Source: CBDFKJ01 sp965248805
GTDB lineage: Bacteria; Pseudomonadota; Alphaproteobacteria; UBA6615
Reading direction: 5' to 3'
NCBI GenBank assembly: GCA_965248805.1
Contig: CBDFKJ010000009.1
Span: forward strand, 744,001-808,000
Length of the DNA: 64,000 nucleotides
This document shows, piece after piece, positions 45,186-53,234 of this stretch. Position numbers and translations under genes: made by a program. The number at the start of each line of letters is the position of its first letter. The first letter of the stretch is position 1. The notes beneath the pieces were generated by a model. It was given only the letters and a program-made list of their open reading frames with translations, did no database searches and was not told where the DNA came from.

Positions 45186-46283
45186 GTGCCTATCCGGTTA
45201 ATTCGTACACCCACTACATGTAGGATGCTTCCACTCGCCGGAATATAGCTCGGCGTAGGTTGGAGCCTCGGCCTCTCCTGCGATTCCGAGCAATGAGCGG
45301 AAGGCGTTGAACGGGTAAAACCGCCTGTTGAAGCGGAACGTGAACTCATTGAGGTAGGCTTGTAGATGCTTTGCGCTCACGCCATGGTGGATGCCACTGA
45401 GCCAATTCTTCAGGTTGCTGAAGACGAGGTGGATGATCGGCATGAACTCTTCGGCCACCTCGGGGTCGCCGCATTCGGCAATGGCGTGGTGATCATAGCC
45501 GCGTGTCCGCAAGCTGCCATAGCCACTCCAATCGTCGGTGACGATCAGCGACCCCGGCATAACGGCGTTCTCGACGAAGCCACATAGCGAATCGGCGCTG
45601 CGGTCGGCAGCGACGGACAGCCGCACACGCCCGGCGTAGCGGCCATCCTTCCGCTTGTCCTGCGCGGTGCCGGGCTCCCTGTGGCTGACTTCGACGGCAG
45701 CAGCCACCAGCGTCTTGTGGTGAACGCCTCGGCCTTCACCACGCATCCGGCCTCCAACATAGGTTTCGTCCACCTCGACATGCTCTCCTGCCCTGGCACC
45801 GATCCGATCCTGATCGGGCCGCACCATACCCGCGCGGAGCTTATGCAGGATGCCGAAGGCGGTTTCGTACCGCGTCAGCCCAAGCTGCCGCTGAAACTGC
45901 ACCGCCGACATGCCCGGCGTCTGGCTGGCGACCAGATAGGCGGCCCAAAACCACGTGCTCAAAGGCGTGTGGCTGCGCTCCATGACCGTGCCGACGGTCA
46001 ATCCCGTCTGGCGGCGGCAAGCGCGACAGGTCAGGACGCCAGGCCGCGTGGCGATGCGGAAAGGTTCACCCACGACGCCGCAGCGCGGGCAGGCGAACCC
46101 GTCACCCCAGCGAGCCCTTTCCAGGTAGGCGGCGCACGCCGCATCGTCGGAGAAAAGTCGCTGAAACTCGGGGAGGGATTGCGGGAAGGGCAGGTCGGTG
46201 CGGTCGAGAACGTCCATGACCCACTATCCGTTGTACGCACACAACCTATCCCTAGTGGGTGTATGCGCCAAGCGGATAGGCAC
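45186..46283 (-). mobile_element. IS1595-family insertion sequence, about 1.1 kb
   Basis: The ends carry inverted repeats: GTGCCTATCCG at 45186-45196 matches the complement of CGGATAGGCAC at 46273-46283, and a second inner block TACACCCACTA is shared by both ends. No clear 8-bp target duplication was found outside. The element holds one transposase gene of 339 codons. Confidence 0.78.
45198..46217 (-). CDS. IS1595-family transposase
   Basis: A 339-residue protein. The N-terminal zinc ribbon has CPRCGVVGEPF and TCRACRRQTGLTVG; the DDE core begins VEVDETYVGGRMRG, then LIVTDDWSGYGSLRT, and VFSNLKNWLSGIHHG near the end. It is uninterrupted, so this element could still be active. Its reading begins at an ATG 66 bases inside the right-hand inverted repeat. 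Confidence 0.9.
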   Translation of the reverse strand: MDVLDRTDLPFPQSLPEFQRLFSDDAACAAYLERARWGDGFACPRCGVVGEPFRIATRPGVLTCRACRRQTGLTVGTVMERSHTPLSTWFWAAYLVASQTPGMSAVQFQRQLGLTRYETAFGILHKLRAGMVRPDQDRIGARAGEHVEVDETYVGGRMRGEGRGVHHKTLVAAAVEVSHREPGTAQDKRKDGRYAGRVRLSVAADRSADSLCGFVENAVMPGSLIVTDDWSGYGSLRTRGYDHHAIAECGDPEVAEEFMPIIHLVFSNLKNWLSGIHHGVSAKHLQAYLNEFTFRFNRRFYPFNAFRSLLGIAGEAEAPTYAELYSGEWKHPTCSGCTN

Positions 46284-46552
46284 GCATTGTTGTTATGGTG
46301 GTGTCGTTTGCCATTGCTTTGGCTGATCTACGCTACCTGTCTCGCATATGTAATGCAATAAATTTGTTATCCTTTCATTAACAATTTTGCGTATTAACTT
46401 TCAAATTAGATAAAATTTTAGCGGAATGTCGCGAAAATGCTAGCCGATATACACTTCCCTTTAATATTGATTAAAAGTATATTAATCCGTCTGGGAAGCC
46501 GACAGCTTCCGTCTCGAGGGGAACAGGGCAGAGGATCAGGGAGGTCGTTGCC
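46284..46552. other. AT-rich non-coding region
   Basis: About 270 bases much richer in A+T than the surroundings, especially 46360-46500, with runs such as AATTTTGCG and TAAAATTTTA. It lies between the IS1595 element and the SleB gene and may hold the sleB promoter or be DNA brought in or left behind by rearrangement. No gene is seen. Confidence 0.55.
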
Positions 46553-47237
46553 ATGAATACACACCAACAGGATTTTAGGCAGTTTCGCGAAGAACTCGTG
46601 CGCGGCGATAGCGTCGTCGCCGCGTGGGCGCCGCGCATTCTGAACGCCGTCACGGTGCTCGTGTTTTTCGCAGCGCTGTGCGCGACCACGCCGGTGCAGG
46701 CTGAACTCGATGCCGACCACGAAGTCGAATGCCTGGCGCTGAACATTTACCATGAAGCGCGCGGTGAGCCGGATGAGGGCAAGGTCGCCGTCGGACATGT
46801 GGTGATGAACCGTGCCGCCGACCCGCGATTTTCCGGGTCGTGTCTGTGAGGTCATGCGTCAGGGCGGCAAACTGCCGCGAAACCGGTGCCAGTTTTCGTG
46901 GTGGTGCGACGGCCGCAGTGATGCGCCCCGCAACAGTGCGGCGTGGGAACTGGCGCGTGAAGTCGCGGGCAAGATATTCGACGGTGGGTCGGAGGATCCG
47001 ACGGCCGGTGCCCTTTGGTATCATGCCGACTACGTGCAGCCGTCATGGATCCGTAAGCTCAAACGCGGCCCAACCATCGGACGCCACATCTTCTACCGTC
47101 CGGTGAAGCCGTTGACGCAGGTGGCGCAGCTGAGGCTCGCAACGAAGCTTGCCGCCGTCGAGGCCAAGCCGGCGGTACCGGGACCGGCTCATCGCGTAGC
47201 GCCGGGCCGTGCCAGCAGTCTCGCGATTTACGACTGA
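46553..47237 (+). pseudogene. SleB-like cell-wall hydrolase, frameshifted
   Basis: From ATG 46553 the frame has a membrane/signal segment (NAVTVLVFFAALCATTPVQA) and EVECLALNIYHEARGEP, the catalytic-Glu motif of SleB/CwlJ-type hydrolases, then HVVMNRAADPRF and a stop at 46849. The body continues in the next frame: FPGRVCEVMRQGGKLPRNR, CQFSWWCDGRSD and ALWYHADYVQPSW. The shift is one extra T in the run TTTT at 46829-46832. These enzymes cleave peptidoglycan. About 230 residues if whole. Confidence 0.8.
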
Positions 47238-47285
47238 GTTTCCGGCGGCCCGCGGCTCTTTCGGGCTGCTTTCGAGGGGAATTCC

Positions 47286-47313
47286 GCCCGGCGGATCCGA
47301 TGATCCGCCGGGC
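47286..47313. terminator. Perfect GC-rich hairpin after the sleB gene
   Basis: A 12-bp perfect stem GCCCGGCGGATC with loop CGAT and complement GATCCGCCGGGC, 49 bases after the stop of the SleB-like gene. No T-run follows on either strand, so it may be a factor-dependent or stabilising structure rather than a classic terminator. Confidence 0.55.
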
Positions 47314-47463
47314 GCCATCCTGCCATCATCACATAGAGGTCGAGCGATTCGCGCAGAATCGTCGTGACGACCTCGAGTGCCCGCCCACGGCGGAGGCCGA
47401 TACCGCCAGCCAGCTCGCTCACCGTCTTGCCTTCGACGACGATGGCGAACGCCACGCCGAGGT

Positions 47464-48754
47464 GGAGACCTCTAACAACCGGCCGATTTGGCGCGGATAA
47501 GGGTGTCCTGTTGGCCGATCCGTGCGGCGGGTGGATTTGACGGCGTTATTCGTCCGCGGTTTCGTTCTCAGCGGGGTGTTTTTTGGTCATACGGGCGGAC
47601 TCATGCCATGGCGGCCCTGCGCTCATGGAAGATCAGACGCTGGAAATTATAGGCGAGGTTGGCGAGGCCTATCTTGGTCTCGGCCCGCTTGAGCCCGATG
47701 GTCCGGACGAACAGGCTCATGCGATCCTTCTGCTGGGCGAAGACATGCTCGACGCGTGCACGGACCGCTGACTTGCGGGCATTGGCCCGGGCGGTCGCCT
47801 TGGGCATGGCCCGGCCCGGCGGCTTCTTGCGGTGGATGTGGGAGATCCGACCCTTGCCCGCCAGCCACGCCTCGTTGGCCTTCGAGCGATAGGCGCTGTC
47901 AGCCCACACGCCGGCGGCCAGATTGTCGCCGGTGACGAGATGACGCAACATCTTGCCGTCATGGCGGGCGGCATCGGTCACCGCCGAGCCGCGGATGAAG
48001 CCGTAGGCCCGATCGATGACGACATGATTCTTGTAGCCGAACACCGGGATCGCGATGTCGGGCATGCGCCGTTGCGACCCGGCGGGGTTCTTGCGCCTTC
48101 CGGTCTTCACCGTCCACCGCGCATCCGTGTCCTTCTGCGCCGCCTTGGCTGGCTGATCGGGCCAGACCTCGGACGCGCTCTTGCCCGCCTTGATCGCCCG
48201 CTTCTCGTCATCGCTGTGGCGCTGCTTGGGCGCCGATACCAGGGTCGCATCGACGATCTGCCCGCCCATCGCCAGATAGCCGCACCGGCGCAGCTCGCCA
48301 TCGAAGGCGGCAAACAGCTCATCCATCGCCCCGGCCCGGACCAGACGCTCGCGAAAGGTCCAGATGGTGTTCCGGTCCGGCGTCGGCGCTCCGAGATCGA
48401 AGCCCAGGAAGCGAAGCCAACTCAAGCGGTCGCGGATCAGAAACTCCATCCGCTCGTCGCTCACCGTGTGCCGCGCGGCCAGGACCAGAACCTTGAACAT
48501 CGCCACCGCATCGTAGGCCGGGCGGCCGCCTCTCGATCCGTCCGAATAGCCCAGCGCCGCCTCAAGCGGTGCGCGGAAAATCTCGAAATCGACAACCCTC
48601 GCCAGCACCTCCAACGGATCGCCAGTCGCCGAAAGCTTGCGCAAATGATCCGGTAAGCCGAACAGGCCAGTCTGCCTCATCAATACCCCCCTCGAATCGA
48701 ACCGCCGCAGAGAATCACAACAAGGCAAAATTGGCGAGGTAAATAGAGGCGTCC
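47464..48754 (-). mobile_element. IS5-group insertion sequence, copy A (1,291 bp)
   Basis: Direct repeats AGGT flank it at 47460-47463 and 48755-48758. The outer ends carry short imperfect inverted repeats: GGAGACCTCT at 47464 versus the complement of GGACGCCTCT at 48754. It is about 95% identical in protein to copy B at 61027-62316, and both carry the same ends. The DNA it entered shows no clear gene. Confidence 0.85.
47601..48680 (-). CDS. IS5-group transposase, copy A
   Basis: A 359-residue protein: MRQTGLFGLPDHLRKLS at the start, AALGYSDGSRGGRPAYDAV (DUF772 region), then DDE motifs GGQIVDATLVSAPKQRH, PVFGYKNHVVIDRAYGFI, GVWADSAYRSKANEAW and VEHVFAQQKDRMSLFVR. Start ATG 48680 is the common start of both copies; the longer frame upstream runs through the IS end into flanking DNA. 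It is complete, so the element may be active. Confidence 0.88.
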   Translation of the reverse strand: MRQTGLFGLPDHLRKLSATGDPLEVLARVVDFEIFRAPLEAALGYSDGSRGGRPAYDAVAMFKVLVLAARHTVSDERMEFLIRDRLSWLRFLGFDLGAPTPDRNTIWTFRERLVRAGAMDELFAAFDGELRRCGYLAMGGQIVDATLVSAPKQRHSDDEKRAIKAGKSASEVWPDQPAKAAQKDTDARWTVKTGRRKNPAGSQRRMPDIAIPVFGYKNHVVIDRAYGFIRGSAVTDAARHDGKMLRHLVTGDNLAAGVWADSAYRSKANEAWLAGKGRISHIHRKKPPGRAMPKATARANARKSAVRARVEHVFAQQKDRMSLFVRTIGLKRAETKIGLANLAYNFQRLIFHERRAAMA

Positions 48755-48969
48755 AGGTGACTGGGCGCACTGGAAGGTCCCGAGCGATCGGGCGAAGGGC
48801 GCCAGACTTGGCGGCTGAGGGCATCCGTCCAGGGCCGAAACCGGCGCAATATGCGGTTTGATGGCTTTCCAGCATGCGCTCAACGGGCTGTGCATATAGC
48901 GCTCGACGCGTGCGCGAGCGCAGGTCGCGTCAAATCGAGCGCCCGCGCGCCGATCTGGCGGGTCAGCGC

Positions 48970-49287
48970 CTAGAAAATCGCGCGGATCTCGTCCGCGGCT
49001 GCGAGATGAACCGACTCCAATTTGCCGCTGCGTATGAGTCGCAGCAGTTGGTCCGGCTTCAACCGCGCTCTCGTCTCCTCGGTCGGGCCGGGTAGCTCCG
49101 GTAAGCGGGCGCCGATGCCGCAGCGCTGTCGCCTATCGCGGGCGGCTCGGTCCTGCAGCGCGGTCAGCCAATTCAGCCGTGCTTGCGCGAACGCGTCCGC
49201 GTCGACCGTCCCGTCCTCATCGACGAATTCCCGCCGCCGCGGCGCTGGCGAGGATTTACGTTCAGCGGGCTTGGCCATCGGGGGCAA
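48970..49287 (-). CDS. Small hypothetical protein
   Basis: A 105-residue protein: a disordered charged N-terminus, then DADAFAQARLNWLTALQDRA and KPDQLLRLIRSGKLESVHLA. No known motif seen. It begins three bases after the end of the 49291 gene, so the two are cotranscribed. Both are divergent from the S24 repressor gene and resemble small genes that accompany phage-type regulators. Function unknown. Confidence 0.5.
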   Translation of the reverse strand: MPPMAKPAERKSSPAPRRREFVDEDGTVDADAFAQARLNWLTALQDRAARDRRQRCGIGARLPELPGPTEETRARLKPDQLLRLIRSGKLESVHLAAADEIRAIF

Positions 49288-49290
49288 CGG

Positions 49291-49521
49291 CTACGGACGG
49301 CGAGGCGGAGGGCCCGTGGTCTCACGCCTGCCGTAGCGTCGGTCGCCGATCTGCTCGATCATTGCGCGCTGGTCCCACGTGAAGTCCGGATCATCGATGC
49401 GGATGAGTAGGATGCCGTGATGACGCCACGCGTTGCGGCAGATGTCGAGCGAGCGACGGGCATCGTCGGGGCCGAAGCCGGATGCGGCGAAGCGGGCGAG
49501 ACTGGTGCGGATCTTGGTCAT
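49291..49521 (-). CDS. Small hypothetical protein next to S24 repressor
   Basis: A 76-residue protein starting MTKIRTSLARFAASGFG, with DICRNAWRHHGILLIRIDD and FTWDQRAMIEQIGDRRYG. Its basic N-terminus and aromatic middle suggest a small folded domain, but no family was recognised. It lies 123 bases from the divergent S24 repressor gene; the gap carries two inverted repeats that could be the repressor's operators, so it is probably under its control. Confidence 0.55.
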   Translation of the reverse strand: MTKIRTSLARFAASGFGPDDARRSLDICRNAWRHHGILLIRIDDPDFTWDQRAMIEQIGDRRYGRRETTGPPPRRP

Positions 49522-49593
49522 GGGTTGCCGGTTCGAAGAAGCCGCCGCGGTGAGCGCGGACCGTCACCGTTTGAGAACAAACATAGAATAGTC

Positions 49594-49609
49594 AACAAGA
49601 AATTTTGTT
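49594..49609. promoter_or_regulatory. Palindrome in the divergent regulator gap
   Basis: AACAAGAAATTTTGTT has arms AACAA and TTGTT around a six-base centre. It lies between the 49291 gene and the S24 repressor gene, a usual place for a phage-type operator. Binding by the repressor is inference. Confidence 0.45.
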
Positions 49610-49621
49610 AGACAGTGTCGG

Positions 49622-49638
49622 AATTTATTTTGTAAATT
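49622..49638. promoter_or_regulatory. Inverted repeat upstream of the S24 repressor gene
   Basis: AATTTATTTTGTAAATT has six-base arms AATTTA and TAAATT, six bases before the start codon of the repressor gene. In reverse, its 16-base core ATTTACAAAATAAATT matches ATCTACAAAACAAATT at 51592-51607 at 14 of 16 positions. A shared operator for autoregulation and for the 51623 gene is likely but untested. Confidence 0.5.
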
Positions 49639-49644
49639 GGCGTC

Positions 49645-50367
49645 ATGGCGCGTACGCATAGCTTGCCGGACATTGCGGCCCGCGTGGCTTGGTTGCGCAG
49701 CCGGTCCGGTATGTCCCAGTCCGAACTGGCGCGCCGGATCCACATCAGCCCGCAATCGGTGCAGCAGCTCGAGGCAGGCCGGATCAAGCGGCCGCGCTAT
49801 CTCTTGCGGTTGGCGCGGCTGTTCGATGTTTCTGCGCAGTGGCTCGAGGACGGTGGCGGTACGCCACCGGGACAAGCCGACGATCAAGTTCCCGGCGGCG
49901 AGCCGCTGGCCTCAAACGTGGCGCCGGGTATTGTGGACGTCCCGGCCCCCGCCGCACTGCCCCTCGATGTTGCCGTCTTCGGCGTCGCCGCGGGCGGCCG
50001 CGACGGTGATTTCTCGTTCAACGGCACTGTGATCGACTATGTGCGGCGGCCGCCGGGTATCGCAGACGCGCGGACGATCTTCGCCATCTACATCGTCGGC
50101 GAGAGCATGGTCCCGCGCTACGGCAATGGCGACCTGGTGTTCGTTCATAAGGGGCGGCCGGCGCGCCTCGGCGATGATGTCCTGATCGAACTCGTCGGCG
50201 AAGGCGACATGCCGGGACCGTGTTTCGTCAAGCGGCTCCTGCGACGGACCGCCAGCCGCGTGGTCTTGCGGCAATTCAATCCGCCACGCGACGATATCGT
50301 GATCGAGGCAGAGCGCATACGGCGTATCTATCGCATTCTCACCACGGCGGAATTGCTCGGCGTCTGA
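49645..50367 (+). CDS. HTH-XRE / S24-peptidase repressor (CI/LexA-like)
   Basis: A 240-residue protein. Residues 12-45 form a helix-turn-helix (VAWLRSRSGMSQSELARRI, then ISPQSVQQLEAGRI). The C-terminal half is an S24 (LexA/CI) self-cleaving domain: YIVGESMVPRYGNGD with the nucleophile Ser154, and PCFVKRLLRR with the general base Lys196. A candidate cleavage site Ala-Gly is in GVAAGG (113-118). Such regulators are cleaved on RecA activation and derepress nearby genes. The divergent small genes and the shared operator-like sequences support control of both sides. Confidence 0.85.
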   Translation: MARTHSLPDIAARVAWLRSRSGMSQSELARRIHISPQSVQQLEAGRIKRPRYLLRLARLFDVSAQWLEDGGGTPPGQADDQVPGGEPLASNVAPGIVDVPAPAALPLDVAVFGVAAGGRDGDFSFNGTVIDYVRRPPGIADARTIFAIYIVGESMVPRYGNGDLVFVHKGRPARLGDDVLIELVGEGDMPGPCFVKRLLRRTASRVVLRQFNPPRDDIVIEAERIRRIYRILTTAELLGV

Positions 50368-50523
50368 CGGCGCGCATCCAGGCGACACCCACGCCGCGCG
50401 CCGTTAAGGAATTGGAAACCACTCCTGCTTCAGATTGACGCAGCCTTCAACCCGAGCAGGAGTGAAGCCGCGCCTGCACATCGAACGTTTATCCTGGCTC
50501 CGACGCTGGCCCTCTCGGCGCTG

Positions 50524-51429
50524 ATGCTCTTGACGGCCTGCCCGAATGAGCAATCGGCCAGAGAGCCGCGCGATCGGAACCCCGATCCCGAGTTTGCCGT
50601 GGCCGCCGGTGCGCCGCCGGCACAGAACGAATTGAGTGGCTTGACCGTTGCCGAGGCTCGGCCAGAGACGCTGCCGTCGTTGAACGACTTTTCACCGTTA
50701 CCGGCGCCGGTCTCCGTGGCCCATGAAATGCTCGGCGAAACGCCGCGGCCGGTGCAACTGGCGCAGGCCAATCCGCCGGTACGCGCGCCGGTGACCGTGC
50801 TGCGCACGCAAACGACGCCGGCGCAGGCTGCTGTGATGGCGGCCGAACCGGGCGTCACCGCGCCACCGCGCACGACCTCGATCACCTTGCGGTCGACGCC
50901 TGTGCCGCCGGACCCGGTGCCCGAGCCGGTGATCGCGGCGCAGCCGGTTACGCCGCCGGCAGCGGTCGAAACGCCCATTGCGACGCCGCCCATCGTCGCC
51001 AGCCCCGCACCGCGACCGGTCGACAACGACGCGGCGCCGGCGATAACCGCCGCCGCCGCACCAGACGCCGAACCGGCCATCGAGCCGATTCAGGCAACTC
51101 CGGGCCGCAGCTTGGCCGATATCGCCGACAACAGCAGTGGCTGGCGCGTTCAGATCGCCTCGCTGAGCAGTCAAGACGCGGCCGAGGGCGAATGGACGCG
51201 TCTGCAAGCGCTGTACCTCGAACTCCTGGGCGAGCAAACGCTACGCGTCGAACGCGCCGACCTATCGAAGGGCATCTTCTATCGCGTGCAGACGGGTCCG
51301 CTCGGTGAGCGTGCCGCCGTTGTGCAGCTTTGCGAACAGTTGCAAGCCCAAGGGCAGGACTGCTTCGTTACCGGTGGACAAACCGAAGCCGGCGCCGCCG
51401 ATGGCAATCCGCGTGCGGCTGCCCGCTGA
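50524..51429 (+). CDS. SPOR-domain lipoprotein
   Basis: From ATG 50524 the protein reads MLLTACPNEQ, with a lipobox LTAC whose Cys would carry the lipid. A Pro/Ala-rich linker spans about residues 30-200 and a SPOR domain ends the chain (GWRVQIASLSSQDAAEGEW, GIFYRVQTGPLGERAAVVQ). SPOR domains bind denuded septal peptidoglycan. In-frame sequence upstream (FILAPTLALSALM) continues the signal peptide but has no standard start codon; a GTG at 50463 in another frame after AGGAG may be the true start with a one-base shift. Total from ATG is 301 residues. Confidence 0.75.
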   Translation: MLLTACPNEQSAREPRDRNPDPEFAVAAGAPPAQNELSGLTVAEARPETLPSLNDFSPLPAPVSVAHEMLGETPRPVQLAQANPPVRAPVTVLRTQTTPAQAAVMAAEPGVTAPPRTTSITLRSTPVPPDPVPEPVIAAQPVTPPAAVETPIATPPIVASPAPRPVDNDAAPAITAAAAPDAEPAIEPIQATPGRSLADIADNSSGWRVQIASLSSQDAAEGEWTRLQALYLELLGEQTLRVERADLSKGIFYRVQTGPLGERAAVVQLCEQLQAQGQDCFVTGGQTEAGAADGNPRAAAR

Positions 51430-51494
51430 CGGTTAGCGCGCTCCTGGGGGGCCGGCGCGCATCCGGGGATCTATTCCGCCGTCACGGGTCGGTA

Positions 51495-51526
51495 CGGCCC
51501 GCCTCGCCGTCGCGCGGGGCGGGCCG
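51495..51526. terminator. GC-rich hairpin after the SPOR gene
   Basis: A nine-base stem CGGCCCGCC pairs with GGCGGGCCG across a 14-base loop, 66 bases after the SPOR gene stop. The T-rich tail is weak (TGGCTTTGCG). It is terminator-like but not certain. Confidence 0.5.
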
Positions 51527-51591
51527 TGGCTTTGCGCGGCCTCTCCCGCGTGGTATCGCCCAGTGCTCGATGCTGCAATTGAGCGATTGCG

Positions 51592-51610
51592 ATCTACAAA
51601 ACAAATTGTA
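51592..51610. promoter_or_regulatory. Operator-like inverted repeat before the 51623 gene
   Basis: TACAAAACAAATTGTA (51595-51610) has arms TACAA and TTGTA. The overlapping 16-mer at 51592-51607 matches, in reverse, the repeat before the S24 repressor gene at 14 of 16 positions. It lies 12 bases before the start codon, so a bound protein would block the promoter or ribosome site. Confidence 0.45.
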
Positions 51611-51622
51611 AACTATAGCGCC

Positions 51623-52033
51623 ATGAGCCGGTCCCTCGGCAGCGCCGTATGGCGCGCTCCATCCGAAAACGACCAGTCGCCCGGCACGGCCACCGGCCAG
51701 CCGGCCGAAACGCGGACACGAGAGCTGCTCGAACGTCGCTATGATGCGGCCATTCCCGGGCCCGTGCTTGATGCGGCGCGCTATCCGACGCGGCCGCACC
51801 AAGTCGTGCGCGCCAGGGCGCGAGTGGCAGCGGCCCGTGCGGCCATATCCGGGCGTATGGCGCAGTGGCGGCTCGAGCTGGCGCGCGCGCGTGCCGGAGC
51901 GGCTGACTGTCAGGTGCTTGATGTGGCCGCGGCGGCGGCTCGGGCGGTGCACGCTCCGCACATTCGTTATCACCTGCGCGAGCGCAAGCGTTGGTCGGAC
52001 CACCTGGATGCTCTCCTCAGGACGATGAACTAG
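51623..52033 (+). CDS. Small helical hypothetical protein, possible repressor target
   Basis: A 136-residue protein starting MSRSLGSAVWRAPSENDQ. The central part (HQVVRARARVAAARAAISGR, RLELARARAGAADCQVLDVA) is Ala/Arg-rich helix, and the end is basic (LRERKRWSDHLDALLRTMN). No family recognised. The stop codon TAG lies at the boundary of the IS630 copy, but the flank on its other side also supplies TAG, so the protein is not shortened. The operator-like repeat before it ties it to the S24 repressor. Confidence 0.5.
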   Translation: MSRSLGSAVWRAPSENDQSPGTATGQPAETRTRELLERRYDAAIPGPVLDAARYPTRPHQVVRARARVAAARAAISGRMAQWRLELARARAGAADCQVLDVAAAAARAVHAPHIRYHLRERKRWSDHLDALLRTMN

Positions 52034-53113
52034 TGGATTGATTCCAACGTTTGGAACCCTCGGTTTCGGGCTGCGATGATGTCGTCGGGGTCGGCTTTCG
52101 ATATGAATGGCTGTGGGTTGGCCGCATTGTATTCGCGGACGAAGCGGTTGATTGCGGCCTGGAGATCGACGACGGAATGGAAGACGCCGTGCTTGAGCCG
52201 CCGCCGGGTGAGTTTTGCGAAGAAGCCCTCGACGGCATTGAGCCACGAGCAGGAGGTCGGTGTGAAGTGGAAAGTCCAGCGCGGATGGCGGGCGAGCCAG
52301 GCGCGGACCTTGTCCTTGTTGTGCGCCGCGTAGTTGTCGACGATCGCGTGGATGGCCTTGTCCGCCGGCACCGTGCGCTCGATGCGGTTGAGGAAGCGGA
52401 TGAACTCCTGATGGCGGTGGCGCTGCATGTTCTGGCCGATCACCGTTCCGTCCAGAACGTTGAGCGCCGCAAACAGCGTGGTCGTGCCGTGCCGTTTGTA
52501 GTCATGGTGCCGGCGCGTCCCTTCTTCATCGGCAGACCGGCGGTCGAGCGCCTTGGATCTGTGACTTCTCATCGATCGACAACACCACCGCATGGGCCGG
52601 CGGGTCGACATACAGGCCGACGATATCGGTGAGTTTCTCGGCGAAGGCAGGGTCGGTCGACAGCTTGAAGTTGCGCCAGCGGTGCGGGCTGAGACCGTGA
52701 GCCTTCCAGATCGCCTGCACCGTCGAGGCGGCAATACCGGCCGCCCTGGCCATCGCGCGCAACGTCCAGTGGGTCGCCTCAAACGGCGGCGGTTGCTGCG
52801 TCAGGCGCACGATCTCGGCGACACGATCGAGCGGGACCGGCGCCTTGCCGGGCGGACGGGACTTGTCGCGAAGCAGGCCGCCGACACCCTCGTGCATGAA
52901 CCGCTCTTGCCAGCGCCACACGCAGGTCTTGGACTTGCCGGTCTCGGTCATGATCGCCGAGGTGCCCAGACCCTCGCCGCTGAGAAGGACAATATGTGCC
53001 CGCCAGACGTGTTTCTGCGGGCTCTTGGGATCCGCGACGACCGCGCGCAATCGCTGACGGTCGCCGGCGGATAGGGTGAAGGAGATTCCACTGCGCATAC
53101 GCCAGATTCGCAT
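52033..53113 (-). pseudogene. IS630-family transposase, copy 1, frameshifted
   Basis: The N-terminal frame (53113-52526) carries the helix-turn-helix part (TSAIMTETGKSKTCVWRWQE) and reaches the first catalytic block VVLSIDEKSQIQ. The C-terminal frame has TTTLFAALNVLDGTVIG, IHAIVDNYAAHNKDKV, TPTSCSWLNAVEGFFAKL and QAAINRFVREYN. They are out of frame because the stretch after DEKSQIQ has lost eight bases, and because this copy has an extra base (CCTTGG) and a seven-base loss. It cannot make a full transposase. Confidence 0.8.
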
Positions 53114-53170
53114 ACCACAGCAAAATACGGAATCCCAATTCGGACTCTTTCATTCCGATCAATCCACTAG
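52033..53170 (-). mobile_element. IS630-family insertion sequence, copy 1
   Basis: The element begins GTGGATTGAT and ends with its complement, flanked by TA at 52031-52032 and 53171-53172, the usual IS630/Tc1 duplication. Its sequence is almost the same as copy 2 starting at 53235. It is 1,138 bp. Only 64 bases separate the two copies. Confidence 0.85.
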
Positions 53171-53234
53171 CGCCTGATCCGGCCGCCGGCGCTTGAAGTC
53201 GCCGGTGAACGGTGGCCCACTATGCCGACGGCTA

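Noticed and set aside
47228..47455. 75-codon minus-strand frame next to IS copy A
   Set aside because: It crosses a perfect hairpin, lacks a ribosome site and has no motif; removing the IS does not extend it into a convincing gene.
53171..53234. 64-base spacer between IS630 copies as a site or gene remnant
   Set aside because: Too short to hold a gene; best explained as the original flank between the 51623 gene and the SDR gene.
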